The notes beneath the pieces were generated by a model that made no database searches, was not told the origin of the DNA, and saw nothing but the letters and a program-made list of their open reading frames with translations. From positions 620,001-684,000 of the forward strand of contig NZ_CP102951.1 of NCBI RefSeq assembly GCF_024741815.1: a stretch of 64,000 nucleotides of DNA, given 5' to 3'. This DNA comes from Pseudomonas sp. LS1212 (GTDB lineage Bacteria; Pseudomonadota; Gammaproteobacteria; Pseudomonadales; Pseudomonadaceae). This document shows, one piece after another, positions 48,937 through 58,079 of this stretch (its first letter is position 1; each line of letters begins with the position of its first letter). The position numbers and the translations under genes are program-made.

Positions 48937-50289
48937 TCAGGCTCCCATCAGGGCTTGGCCGCACACCCGCAGCACTTGCCCGTTGAGCGCGCCGGAACCG
49001 GGCTGGCTGAGCCAGGCCACGGCTTCGGCGACATCCTGCGGCAGGCCGCCCTGGCCCAGGCTGCTCATGCGCCGGCCGGCTTCACGCATGGCAAACGGGA
49101 TCGCGGCGGTCATGCGGGTTTCGATAAAGCCCGGCGCCACGGCTGCGATGCTTGAACCGCGTTCGGCCAGGCGCGGTGCCCAGGCCTGGGCCAGGCCGAT
49201 CAGCCCGGCCTTGCTGGCGGCATAGTTGGATTGCCCGCGGCTGCCGGCAATGCCGCTGATCGAGGCCAACAGGATGACGCGGCTGTTGTCCTGCAGCGTA
49301 CCGTTGTCGAACAGTGCCTGGGTCAAAAGGTGCGGCGCCTTGAGGTTGACGGCCAGTACAGAGTCCCAGAACTCCGGGGTCATGTTGGCCAGGGTCTTGT
49401 CGCGGGTGATACCGGCGTTGTGAACAACGATGTCGATGCCCTCGGGCAATGCTGCGATCAACTGTGCCGGGGCGTCATCGGCGCCGATATCCAGGGTGAC
49501 GGCGCGGCCGCCCAGGCGTGCGGCGAGTGCTTCCAGATCGGCCTTGGCCTGCGGAACATCCAGCAACACCACTTCAGCGCCATCGCGGGTCAGGGTTTCG
49601 GCAATGGCCGCGCCAATGCCGCGTGCAGCGCCCGTGACCAGGGCCCTGCGCCCGGCCAGGGGCCGGGTCCAGTCGTGAACCTGGTTGGCACAGACGCTCA
49701 GCCGCAGTACCTGGCCCGAGATAAAGGCGCTTTTGGGCGAAAGGAAAAACCGTAGTGCGCCTTCGAGCTGCCCCTCGGTCGCTTCGCTGACATACAGCAA
49801 TTGCAGGGTGCCGCCATTGCGCAGTTCTTTGGCCAGGGAGCGGCTGAAGCCCTCCAGGGCTCGCTGGGCGACGCTGGCCAGCGGGTCGTCGAGGTTTTCC
49901 GGCGCTCGCCCCAGGATCACCACATGGGCACTTGGCGCAAGGCTTCTGAGCAGCGGCTGGAAAAATTCACGCAGCTGCTTGAGCTGGTCGATGTCGGCGA
50001 TCTCACTGGCATCGAACAGCACGGCCTTGAGCTTGGCCCCCAACCCCGGTACCCAGGCCGGGGTGTCCAGGCCCTCGGTGGCAAAGCTGTACACCTCATC
50101 GGTCAGCCGATTGGCGAACTCGGCGACCTTTGCTGCGAGCGAGCCACCGCCCAGCAGCAGCGCGCCTTCGATCGGGCGCAGGCGGCCGGCCTGCCAACGT
50201 TCCAGGCGCGCCGGGGTCGGCAGGCCGACGGCGCCAACCAGACGGCGGCCGATGTCAGAGTTGGCAAAGTCGATATATCGGTCAGACAT
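48937..50289 (-). CDS. 3-oxoacyl reductase, high-molecular-weight FabG4 type
   Basis: A 450-residue protein made of an N-terminal degenerate Rossmann domain (about 1-205) and a C-terminal functional short-chain dehydrogenase domain. The cofactor loop TGAARGIG is at 219-226, and the catalytic triad is Ser343, Tyr356 and Lys360 (SNYAASK). This double-domain build is that of mycobacterial FabG4 (HMwFabG), which reduces 3-oxoacyl-CoA with NADH. Ordinary FabG is about 245 residues. It is operonic with the MaoC hydratase and divergent from the thiolase remnant. Confidence 0.9.
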   Translation of the reverse strand: MSDRYIDFANSDIGRRLVGAVGLPTPARLERWQAGRLRPIEGALLLGGGSLAAKVAEFANRLTDEVYSFATEGLDTPAWVPGLGAKLKAVLFDASEIADIDQLKQLREFFQPLLRSLAPSAHVVILGRAPENLDDPLASVAQRALEGFSRSLAKELRNGGTLQLLYVSEATEGQLEGALRFFLSPKSAFISGQVLRLSVCANQVHDWTRPLAGRRALVTGAARGIGAAIAETLTRDGAEVVLLDVPQAKADLEALAARLGGRAVTLDIGADDAPAQLIAALPEGIDIVVHNAGITRDKTLANMTPEFWDSVLAVNLKAPHLLTQALFDNGTLQDNSRVILLASISGIAGSRGQSNYAASKAGLIGLAQAWAPRLAERGSSIAAVAPGFIETRMTAAIPFAMREAGRRMSSLGQGGLPQDVAEAVAWLSQPGSGALNGQVLRVCGQALMGA

Positions 50290-50407
50290 GGAACGCTCTC
50301 CGGCAGATAAGGTTCAAAGTGTGGACCATGGTTGGCGAGCAGTCGTTCGTTCGAAGAAAAATAGACCTACGCTATAGCTCGTCACTATTCATGAAAGGAA
50401 GCTTCCA

Positions 50408-51677
50408 ATGGGCTCACCGCGCCGGGTCGCCATTATCGGCGGCAACCGTATCCCCTTCGCCCGCGCCAATGGTCCTTATGCCAAGGCCAGTAACCAGGCG
50501 ATGCTGACGGCGGCGCTCGAAGGCTTGATCGAGCGTTTCAGCCTGCACGGCCTGCGCATGGGCGAAGTGGCCGCAGGGGCAGTCCTCAAGCACTCGCGGG
50601 ATTTCAACCTGACCCGCGAATGCGTGCTCGGCTCACGGTTGTCCCCGCAGACCCCCGCCTACGATGTACAGCAGGCCTGCGGCACGGGGCTGGAAGCGGC
50701 ATTGCTGGTGGCCAACAAGATTGCCCTGGGCCAGATCGAATGCGGCATTGCCGGCGGGGTCGATACCGCCTCCGACGCGCCGATCGGCGTGGGTGAGGGA
50801 TTGCGCCAGGTTTTGTTGCAGATCAATCGCAGCAAAACGATGCCTGAAAAACTCAAGGCCCTGCTGCAATTGCGCCCCCGTGACCTCAAGCCCGAACTGC
50901 CGCGAAACGGCGAACCGCGCACCGGGTTGTCCATGGGCCAGCATTGCGAACTGATGGCGCAAACCTGGCAAATCGGCCGCGAGGAACAGGACCAACTGGC
51001 GCTGGAAAGCCACCACAAGCTGGCGGCTGCCTACGCCGAAGGCTGGCATGACGATCTGCTGACGCCCTTTCTCGGCTTGACCCGCGACACGCCCAGACCT
51101 GACCCTGGAAAAACTCGCCAGCCTCAAACCCGCATTCGAGCGTAGCGACAAGGGCACCCTCACGGCGGGCAACTCGACGCCATTGACTGACGGTGCTTCC
51201 CTGGTCTTGCTCGGCAGCGAGGCGTGGGCCAGGGAACGGGGGCTGCCGATCCTGGCGTATCTGCGCGACGGCGAAAGCGCTGCCGTGGATTTCGTCAAAG
51301 GCCAGGAGGGGTTGTTGATGGCGCCGGCGTATGCGGTGCCACGCCTGCTGGCGCGCAATCAGCTGACACTGCAGGATTTCGATTTCTACGAAATCCACGA
51401 GGCCTTTGCTGCCCAAGTGCTCTGTACCCTCAAGGCCTGGGAGGATGCGGACTATTGCAAGACCCGGCTCGGGCTGGACGCACCGCTGGGTGCGATCGAC
51501 CGCAGCAAGCTGAACGTCAAGGGCAGCTCACTGGCGGCCGGGCATCCGTTTGCGGCCACCGGTGGCCGGATCGTCGCCAACCTCGGCAAGTTGCTGGAAC
51601 AGGCGGGGCAGGGCCGTGGCCTGATCTCGATCTGCGCAGCCGGCGGGCAGGGCGTGACTGCCATCATCGAACGCTAA
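50408..51677 (+). pseudogene. Acetyl-CoA C-acyltransferase (FadI/FadA2 type), frameshifted
   Basis: Two adjacent frames make up one thiolase. Codons from ATG 50408 read through Cys91 (QQACGTGLEAAL) to TPFLGLTRD near 51088, then run out of family sequence and stop at 51145. The next frame resumes at about 51090 with RPDLTLEKLASLKPAFERSD and continues to 51677, with the catalytic His (EIHEAFAAQV) and Cys (CAAGGQG). Joined they give about 420 residues, the full family length. Everything outside the break looks well kept, so the mutation is recent, or a sequencing error. A good AAAGGAAG ribosome-binding site precedes the start. Confidence 0.88.
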
Positions 51678-51996
51678 GCTGTCTCGTTCCCACGCGAAGT
51701 TGAACGAGAAATTTCTGTTTGATGTTCATCCCAGCTCCGGATTGATTCTCGTAATCAACTGTTCGGCAAGCGCGCGGGAAAATTGAATCATTTCGATAAT
51801 AAGGATGGTCAGCCCGGGTATTAACCGCTAAAACAGCGTGCTGGGCAAAAATGCGGCGAGGGTTGGACGCATTGGCGGGCCCTTTGCACTCAGTTGGTCG
51901 TGCAAAGGTCGGCATGTGCGCCTCGCTGTGAGAGGATGGCCCCCAAATTTGAGTGATTTCGCGTGTTTGGTCAAAAAGGACCCAGAATAAAAGCCG
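51678..51996. other. Intergenic region before the RIO kinase
   Basis: No convincing ORF. Near its left end is TCGTTCCCACGCGAAG, a lone half of the CGTTCCCACGC-type repeat seen in full at 62549-62647. The rest is moderately AT-rich and must hold the RIO-kinase promoter; I could not fix a -35/-10 pair with confidence. Confidence 0.5.
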
Positions 51997-52890
51997 ATGA
52001 AGACTCCAAAACGCATTGAACCGTTGATTGAAGACGGTCTGGTCGACGAGGTGCTGCGCCCACTGATGAGTGGTAAAGAGGCAGCTGTCTATGTAGTGCG
52101 CTGCGGTGACGAGCTGCGTTGTGCCAAGGTTTACAAGGAGGCCAACAAGCGCAGTTTCCGTCAGGCCGCCGAGTACCAGGAGGGCCGTAAGGTCCGTAAC
52201 AGCCGGCAGGCCCGGGCGATGGCCAAGGGCTCCAAGTTCGGGCGCAAGGAAGCCGAGGATGCCTGGCAGAATGCCGAGGTCGCGGCACTGTTTCGCCTGG
52301 CCAACGCGGGTGTCCGCGTGCCCAAGCCCTTTGACTTCCTCGAGGGTGTGCTGTTGATGGAGCTGGTTGCCGACGAGTACGGCGATGCCGCTCCCCGGCT
52401 CAATGACGTGGAACTCGAGCCCGACCAGGCGCGCGAGTACCATGATTTCCTGATCCGGCAGATCGTCCTGATGCTGTGTACCGGTCTGGTGCATGGTGAC
52501 TTGTCTGAGTTCAACGTTCTGCTGGGCCCGGAAGGGCCGGTCATCATCGACCTGCCACAAGCGGTCGATGCGGCGGGCAACAACCACGCCTTCAGCATGC
52601 TCGAGCGCGATGTCGGCAACATGGCCGGTTATTTCGGCCGCTTTGCCCCGGAGCTCAAGAACACCCGGTACGCCAGGGAAATGTGGTCACTCTACGAAGC
52701 CGGTAGCCTGCACCCGGGCAGCCTGCTCACGGGTGAGTTCGCGGACGATGAAACCCAGGCCGACGTGTTTTGGGTCATGCGCGAAATCGAAGCGGCACGT
52801 CTGGACGAGATGCGACGCCAGGCCGTTCGTGCCGCCGACGACTTGCCGCCGGGCAAGACCGAAGAGCCGCCGCCGCCCTGGCTGCAGTAG
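51997..52890 (+). CDS. RIO1-family serine protein kinase
   Basis: A 297-residue atypical kinase. The ATP-site lysine is Lys44 in CAKVYKEA, the catalytic loop HGDLSEFN has Asp168 and Asn173, and the metal-binding Asp185 is in IIDLPQAVD. The RIO1 N-terminal part GKEAAVYVV is present. Eukaryotic and archaeal relatives act in small-subunit ribosome maturation; bacterial targets are not known. Stands alone between the thiolase remnant and the copper genes. The weak leader before ATG 51997 suggests low translation. Confidence 0.92.
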   Translation: MKTPKRIEPLIEDGLVDEVLRPLMSGKEAAVYVVRCGDELRCAKVYKEANKRSFRQAAEYQEGRKVRNSRQARAMAKGSKFGRKEAEDAWQNAEVAALFRLANAGVRVPKPFDFLEGVLLMELVADEYGDAAPRLNDVELEPDQAREYHDFLIRQIVLMLCTGLVHGDLSEFNVLLGPEGPVIIDLPQAVDAAGNNHAFSMLERDVGNMAGYFGRFAPELKNTRYAREMWSLYEAGSLHPGSLLTGEFADDETQADVFWVMREIEAARLDEMRRQAVRAADDLPPGKTEEPPPPWLQ

Positions 52891-52909
52891 GCCCCGGTTT
52901 CAATCGGCT

Positions 52910-53311
52910 TTAGTGGCAGGCCCCCCCGGTGGCCAGGTCCTTGAGGATCGGGCAGTCGGGGCGGTCGTCGCCCTGGCAGTGGGCGGCCAGTTCCTGCAAA
53001 GTGTCGCGCAGGCTCACCAATTCATCGATTTTGTGATTCAGCTCTTCGATGTGCCGGTGGGCCAGGGCCTTGACGTCGGCACTGGCGCGTTGGCGGTCCT
53101 GCCACAGGGTCAGTAGCTGGGCCACTTCTTCCAGGGAAAAGCCCAGGTCTCGCGAACGCTTGATAAATGCCAGGGTGTGCAGGTCGTCCTGCTGGTACAG
53201 GCGATAGCCATTGTCGCTGCGATGGGTGGCCTTGAGCAGCCCGATGGACTCGTAATAGCGAATCATCTTTGCGCTCAGGCCGCTGTGCCTGGCTGCTTGG
53301 CCGATGTTCAT
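52910..53311 (-). CDS. cueR: Copper-responsive MerR-family activator CueR
   Basis: A 133-residue MerR-family regulator with an N-terminal winged HTH ([20 protein letters not shown]), a dimerisation helix, and the Cu(I) site Cys112-x7-Cys120, the spacing known for CueR. On Cu(I) binding it untwists promoters with a 19-base spacer. ATG 53311 overlaps the copA stop by four bases, so cueR is coupled to copA translation. Its likely targets are at 55737-55768 and 56250-56280. Confidence 0.95.
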   Translation of the reverse strand: MNIGQAARHSGLSAKMIRYYESIGLLKATHRSDNGYRLYQQDDLHTLAFIKRSRDLGFSLEEVAQLLTLWQDRQRASADVKALAHRHIEELNHKIDELVSLRDTLQELAAHCQGDDRPDCPILKDLATGGACH

Positions 53312-55710
53312 GCGGCATTTACTCCCGTCGGATCTTTCGGTTTCCAGGTTTTCAACCACAGTGCGTTGCTTACCACGCTGACGCTCGAAAGCGCCATGGC
53401 GGCGCCAGCGAGGACCGGGTTGAGCAGCCCGAACGCGGCCAACGGGATACCGATCAGGTTGTAGACAAAGGCCCAGAACAGGTTCTGGCGAATCTTTGCG
53501 TAGGTCTTGTGGCTGATCTCCAGGGCCGCCGGTACCAGCCGTGGATCGCCGCGCATCAGGGTGATGCCGGCGGCCTGCATGGCCACGTCGGTGCCGCCGC
53601 CCATGGCGATGCCGATGTCGGCTGCGGCCAGGGCAGGGGCGTCGTTGATACCGTCACCCACCATGGCCACGATGCCCGATTTCTTCAGTTCGACCACGGT
53701 GGCGGCCTTGTCTGCCGGCAGCACTTCGGCATGGACATCGGTGATGCCAAGGGCCTCTGCGACCACGCGGGCGCTGCCGCGGTTGTCCCCGGTCAGCAGA
53801 TGGCTGCTGATCCGTTGGGCTGCCAGCTGTTGCACGGCTTGTGCGGCACCGGGCTTGAGGCTGTCGCCAAAGGCGAACAGCCCGAGTACCTGCGGTTGCG
53901 GGCCGCGTTCGATCAGCCAGGACAAGGTTCGCCCTTCTGCTTCCCAGACCTGCGCCAGGTCGCCCAATTGGCCGCTGCTCAAACCGCTGTCTTCGAGCAT
54001 GCGCCGATTGCCCAGGGCCAGATCACGGCCTTGCAGGGTACCGGCAATGCCGCGTCCGCTCAGCGACTGGCTGGCGCTGACCTGGTCTACGGTAAGGTTC
54101 TGTTCCTGGCAGGCGTCGAGCACGGCCTTGGCCAGGGGGTGTTCACTGCCGCGTTGCAGGGCGCCGGCCAGTTGCAGAAGTTGCTGGTCATTACCAATCA
54201 GTGCATGGCTGTGGACAATTCGTGGGGTGCCGGACGTCAGGGTCCCGGTTTTGTCAAAGACCACGCTACTGACCACATGGGCGCGCTCCAGCACTTCGGC
54301 ATCCTTGATCAGAATGCCGTGGCGGGCCGCTACGCCAGTGCCGGCCATGATCGCCGTCGGCGTGGCCAGGCCCAGGGCACAAGGGCAGGCGATGACCAGC
54401 ACGGTCACGGCGTTGATGATTGCGGTTTCGATGGGGGCACCGCTGAGCCACCAGCCCACCAGCGTAATCAGTGCCAGCAGCAGGACGACCGGCACGAAGA
54501 CCTGGCTGACCCGGTCCACCAGTTTCTGAATCGGCGCCTTGGCGGCCTGGGCATCTTCGACCAGGCGGATAATCCGCGCCAGAACGGTTTCAGTGCCCAG
54601 TGCCAGGGTGCGCACCAGCAAGCGGCCTTCGCCGTTGATGGCGCCACCGGTCACCTTGTCGCCGGGCTGTTTCGGCACTGGCAGGCTTTCCCCGCTGATC
54701 AGCGCTTCATCGGCATGGCTCTGGCCTTCGACGACCTCGCCATCGACCGCAAAGCGCTCGCCGGGCTTGACCAGTACCAGATCGTTCAGGCGCAGGGCGC
54801 TGATAGCGACCATCTGCTCGCGGCCGTCGATCACTTGCACCGCCCGTTCCGGGCGCAAGGCTTCGAGGGAGCGAATCGCACTGCTTGTCTGGCGCTTGGC
54901 CCGGCTTTCCAGGTATTTGCCGAGCAGGACCAAGGCAATCACCACCGCAGAGGCCTCAAAGTACAAATGCGGCATCTCGCCGGCGGCGGCTTCTGCCCAT
55001 TCGTAGACGCTCAGGCCATAGCCGGCGCTGGTGCCGATCGCGACCAGCAGGTCCATGTTCCCGGTGCTAGCCTTGACCGCCTTCCAGGCCGCCACATAGA
55101 AGCGTGCACCGAAAATGAACTGCACGGGGGTTGCCAGCGCGAACTGAACCCAGGCCGGCAGCATCCAGTGCACGCCGAAAGGTTGCAGCAGCATCGGCAG
55201 TATCAGCGGCAGAGCCAGCACAATGGCCAGGCTCAATGCCCAGCGTTCCTTGTGCAAGCGCTGTTCGACGTCATCGCGCCGGGCGCGAGTGTCCTGCGGC
55301 AATGAGGCTGTGTAACCGGCCTGGCTGACGGCGCAAATCAATACCGCAGGGTCCAGCTGGCCAAGCAGTTCGATGCGCGCGCGTTCGCTGGCCAGATTGA
55401 CAGCGGCCTGGCGCACGCCCGGTACTTTGGCAAGGGCACGCTCGACGCGGCCGACGCAGGATGCGCAGGTCATGCCGCCGATCTCGAGTTCCAGGGTTTG
55501 CGCCGGTACGCTGTAACCGGCGCCTTCTACTGCCTTGAGCAAGGCTGGCAGGCGATCGGCAGGCGCTTGTACGCGGGCCTGCTCGGTCGCCAGGTTGACA
55601 CTGACATCGCTGGCGCCCTCTACATTGCGCAGGGCGCGCTCGACACGGCCTGCGCAACTGGCGCAGGTCATGCCGACAATGGGCAGATCAAACGTGGTGG
55701 GTTCGAACAT
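53308..55710 (-). CDS. copA: Cu(I)-exporting P1B-type ATPase CopA
   Basis: An 800-residue copper pump. Two N-terminal heavy-metal domains each have GMTCASC (CASC at 16-19 and 82-85). Eight membrane helices include the CPC ion motif in [11 protein letters not shown] near 440. The phosphorylation loop [11 protein letters not shown] is near 480, and HP and GDGIND motifs follow, so all elements needed for transport are present. Exports cytosolic Cu+ to the periplasm. First gene of copA-cueR, preceded by a CueR-type promoter. Confidence 0.97.
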   Translation of the reverse strand: MFEPTTFDLPIVGMTCASCAGRVERALRNVEGASDVSVNLATEQARVQAPADRLPALLKAVEGAGYSVPAQTLELEIGGMTCASCVGRVERALAKVPGVRQAAVNLASERARIELLGQLDPAVLICAVSQAGYTASLPQDTRARRDDVEQRLHKERWALSLAIVLALPLILPMLLQPFGVHWMLPAWVQFALATPVQFIFGARFYVAAWKAVKASTGNMDLLVAIGTSAGYGLSVYEWAEAAAGEMPHLYFEASAVVIALVLLGKYLESRAKRQTSSAIRSLEALRPERAVQVIDGREQMVAISALRLNDLVLVKPGERFAVDGEVVEGQSHADEALISGESLPVPKQPGDKVTGGAINGEGRLLVRTLALGTETVLARIIRLVEDAQAAKAPIQKLVDRVSQVFVPVVLLLALITLVGWWLSGAPIETAIINAVTVLVIACPCALGLATPTAIMAGTGVAARHGILIKDAEVLERAHVVSSVVFDKTGTLTSGTPRIVHSHALIGNDQQLLQLAGALQRGSEHPLAKAVLDACQEQNLTVDQVSASQSLSGRGIAGTLQGRDLALGNRRMLEDSGLSSGQLGDLAQVWEAEGRTLSWLIERGPQPQVLGLFAFGDSLKPGAAQAVQQLAAQRISSHLLTGDNRGSARVVAEALGITDVHAEVLPADKAATVVELKKSGIVAMVGDGINDAPALAAADIGIAMGGGTDVAMQAAGITLMRGDPRLVPAALEISHKTYAKIRQNLFWAFVYNLIGIPLAAFGLLNPVLAGAAMALSSVSVVSNALWLKTWKPKDPTGVNAA

Positions 55711-55736
55711 GGGTGTACCTCCTTGAACAGGCTCCC

Positions 55737-55768
55737 AGCATCAACCTTGACACATGGGGAAGGTCAAG
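55737..55768 (-). promoter_or_regulatory. CueR-type promoter of copA
   Basis: Reading leftward: -35 TTGACC (55767-55762), a 19-base spacer holding the dyad CTTGAC-N11-GTCAAG (55746-55768), and -10 GATGCT (55742-55737), 27 bases before the copA start. The over-long spacer and centred dyad are the mark of MerR-family activation. Matches the copZ promoter at 56250-56280 base for base at many positions. Confidence 0.85.
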
Positions 55769-55774
55769 CCTGGT

Positions 55775-56164
55775 TCAATAGCCCAATCCTGCCCTCTTCA
55801 AATACAGGCCGTGTTGACCCATGGCAATCCGATACTTGCTGATCTGGCCGGCACGCAGATCCACCAGGGTGCCGCTGCCTGCGCGCTCGATACCCGGCGA
55901 GCAACCGGGCGCCTGCCCAGGCAGCAGGCGCAGGCGAATCGACACCGGGCCGGGGGGGAGATTGAACGAGGTGGATTGTTCCTGGAACAGGCGTCCGACC
56001 AACTGGTCCTGGATATACAGGCCGATCTCGCAGGAGGTGGCGACTTCCAGCCGCTCCCGGGAAATGATCAGCACGCTGTAGTCTTGCGGCCCTGCGGCAC
56101 TCGCCCCCTGAGGGAGGGCGAACAGCCCGAGCATGCCGATGAGGCTCAATGCTGCCCAGCGCAT
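55775..56164 (-). CDS. Small secreted protein of unknown function
   Basis: A 129-residue protein with a cleavable signal peptide (MRWAALSLIGMLGLFALPQG, then ASA) and a mature part of about 105 residues with only two cysteines (TSCEIGLYI and PGCSPGIERA), which could form one disulfide. No His/Met-rich metal site. ATG 56164 has GGAG 8 bases upstream; a longer frame runs antisense through copZ and is rejected. It lies in the copper cluster between copA and copZ, divergent from copZ; role not known. Confidence 0.75.
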   Translation of the reverse strand: MRWAALSLIGMLGLFALPQGASAAGPQDYSVLIISRERLEVATSCEIGLYIQDQLVGRLFQEQSTSFNLPPGPVSIRLRLLPGQAPGCSPGIERAGSGTLVDLRAGQISKYRIAMGQHGLYLKRAGLGY

Positions 56165-56249
56165 TTTTGGATCTCCTGCCATGAATCTTCGATGCTGCAG
56201 CTTGGCCGAGGCGGGCGACGATTTCCAGCCCGGCAGCAGGCAGAAGAAC

Positions 56250-56280
56250 TTGACCTTGACCCTATGGCAAGGCTGAAGCT
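56250..56280 (+). promoter_or_regulatory. CueR-type promoter of copZ
   Basis: TTGACC at 56250-56255, a 19-base spacer with CCTTGACCCTATGGCAAGG (56254-56272) as dyad, and GAAGCT at 56275-56280. Compared with the copA promoter, the -35 is identical and TT after it, CAAGG and a GAwGCT -10 are shared. This supports joint control of copA and copZ by CueR. Confidence 0.75.
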
Positions 56281-56311
56281 GGGTCAAACCCTCAATAGGA
56301 GCTGAATCCTC

Positions 56312-56509
56312 ATGCAAGTATTCAATGTCCAAGGTATGTCGTGTGGTCACTGTGTCCGGGCAGTCACTGCCGCGGTAAAGCGCCAGGACGAGTCGGCGGC
56401 GGTCGAGGTCGATCTGGGCAATGCCCAGGTCCGTGTCGAAAGTTCGTTGAGTGCAGAACAGATCATTGGGCTGATCAGCGAAGAGGGATACGTCGCCAAG
56501 GCGCTCTAA
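56312..56509 (+). CDS. copZ: Copper metallochaperone CopZ
   Basis: A 65-residue heavy-metal-associated domain. Cu(I) is held by Cys11 and Cys14 in GMSCGHC. The beta-alpha-beta-beta-alpha-beta layout is complete. It ferries Cu(I) in the cytosol to CopA and may also load CueR. AGGAG lies 9-10 bases before the ATG. Transcribed divergently from the secreted protein. Confidence 0.95.
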   Translation: MQVFNVQGMSCGHCVRAVTAAVKRQDESAAVEVDLGNAQVRVESSLSAEQIIGLISEEGYVAKAL

Positions 56510-56606
56510 TTGATTCAAGATTTTTCAGCGAGGGGGCGCAGTCTCGCCGCAAAATGGATCCAAGGCAGTTAGACTAGTGCGCTGCCCTGTCTGCTTTGGA
56601 TTCCTG

Positions 56607-57785
56607 ATGAACCTGAGAATAATCCTGATTCTTGGCGCCTTGAGTGCGTTCGGTCCGTTGGCGATCGACTTCTACCTACCGGGTTTTCCGGCGATGGCCA
56701 CGGCCTTCGGCACCGACGAAAAACATATACAGACCACCCTCGCGGCCTACTTCCTGGGCTTGTCCATCGGGCAACTGGCCTATGGGCCGGTGGCCGACCG
56801 ATTTGGTCGACGGGTGCCATTGCTGGCAGGGGTGGTGCTGTTCACCCTGGCCTCGCTGGCTTGCGCCTATGCGCCGAGCCTGGATGCCCTGATTGCCGCT
56901 CGGTTCGTACAGGCGCTGGGCGGGTGTGCCGGGATGGTGCTGTCGCGGGCGATCGTCAGCGATAAGTGCGATGCCGTGGCGTCGGCCAAAGTGTTCTCGC
57001 AACTGATGCTGGTCATGGGCCTGGCACCGATTCTCGCGCCGATGTTGGGCGGTGTGTTGGTCAACCTGTATGGTTGGCAGTCGATTTTTATCGCCTTAAC
57101 CCTGTTCAGTGCCCTGAGCGCGCTGGCGGTAGCGCTAGGGCTGCCTGAAAGCCTGCCGGCCAATCAACCGCGACAGCCATTGTCGGGCGCGCTGCGCCAG
57201 TATGGGCGGCTACTCAAGGACAAGGTATTTATCGGGCACGCCTTGACCGGCGGTATCGCCATGGCCGGGATGTTTGCCTATATCGCCGGGTCGCCCTTTG
57301 TCTTCATCAAACTCTATGGCGTGCCGGCCGAGCACTATGGTTGGCTGTTCGGTGCCAACGCGGCGGGTTTCATTCTGGTCGCGCAAGTCAATGCGCGACT
57401 GCTGGCCAAGCGTGGCCCGGCCTTTCTGCTGGCGCGGACCATCTGGGTCTATCTGGCATCGGGGCTGGTACTGCTGGGGATCAGCGGGTTGCATACCCAG
57501 GCGCTTTGGCCATTGTTGATCCCTCTGTTTGTCTGTATCGCCAGCCTCGGCTGCATCATCCCCAATGCATCGGCGAGTGCCATGAACGGGCAGGGCGCTC
57601 GGGCGGGCAGTGCCTCTGCGCTGCTCGGTTGCCTGCAGTTCAGCGTGGCGGCGGGTGCTGCGTCGTTGGTGAGCATCCTGCACGATGGCAGTGCCCTGCC
57701 GATGGCGCTGGTCATCAGCTTGTGCGGGCTGCTGGCTGTCACGTTCGCGGTGCTGACCCGTCGGTTGCAGTTGGCCAGGGGTTAA
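56607..57785 (+). CDS. Bcr/CflA-family MFS drug efflux transporter
   Basis: A 392-residue major facilitator with twelve hydrophobic helices. The opening ILGALSAFGPLAIDFYLPGF and the loop YGPVADRFGRRVPLL are characteristic of the Bcr/CflA (DHA1) group, which exports drugs such as bicyclomycin or sulfonamides, or metabolites. Substrate not predictable. ATG 56607 fits the first helix; the frame runs ten codons further upstream. Its last bases overlap the small convergent ORF at 57782. Confidence 0.9.
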   Translation: MNLRIILILGALSAFGPLAIDFYLPGFPAMATAFGTDEKHIQTTLAAYFLGLSIGQLAYGPVADRFGRRVPLLAGVVLFTLASLACAYAPSLDALIAARFVQALGGCAGMVLSRAIVSDKCDAVASAKVFSQLMLVMGLAPILAPMLGGVLVNLYGWQSIFIALTLFSALSALAVALGLPESLPANQPRQPLSGALRQYGRLLKDKVFIGHALTGGIAMAGMFAYIAGSPFVFIKLYGVPAEHYGWLFGANAAGFILVAQVNARLLAKRGPAFLLARTIWVYLASGLVLLGISGLHTQALWPLLIPLFVCIASLGCIIPNASASAMNGQGARAGSASALLGCLQFSVAAGAASLVSILHDGSALPMALVISLCGLLAVTFAVLTRRLQLARG

Positions 57786-57952
57786 CCGGCAGCGCGCTGG
57801 GGGATCGGATGCGGTGCCTGGAGGCGGGCTTGCAGGGTCGAGACAAAGGCGCGCGCCTCGGCCTCGCTGCGAAACTTCACCACATGCTGGTCCAGCAGAA
57901 CTTGCCAGTGACTGCCCCGCTTCGTGGTTGATGCCGTGACGAGGATATTCAT
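57782..57952 (-). CDS. 56-residue small protein
   Basis: Reading leftward from ATG 57952: MNILVTASTTKRGSHWQVLL, then a strand-helix pattern (VVKFRSEAEARAFVSTLQAR) and a Pro-rich tail, TAA at 57784-57782. GC-rich third positions and an AAAGG leader favour coding. The sequence reads like a small Pseudomonas protein seen beside transporter genes, but I cannot name it. It ends within the MFS gene by a convergent 4-base overlap. Confidence 0.65.
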   Translation of the reverse strand: MNILVTASTTKRGSHWQVLLDQHVVKFRSEAEARAFVSTLQARLQAPHPIPQRAAG

Positions 57953-58079
57953 CGCTGATTACCTTTGATTGGCAAAGGCTGCAATTGTAGTCCCGTGGCC
58001 GGCCAATGGAATGATCGGAGCCAAGTGCCGGACTGACGGTCTTGTCACGCTTGGGCCATGTGGGCAAGACCGCTGTGGA

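Noticed and set aside
53269..55305. 678-codon plus-strand ORF opposite copA
   Set aside because: Antisense to a textbook P-type ATPase; no motif of its own.
55775..56518. Long minus-strand frame that would extend the secreted protein through copZ
   Set aside because: The first 118 codons run antisense to copZ and its promoter. The ATG at 56164 has a proper ribosome-binding site and signal peptide.
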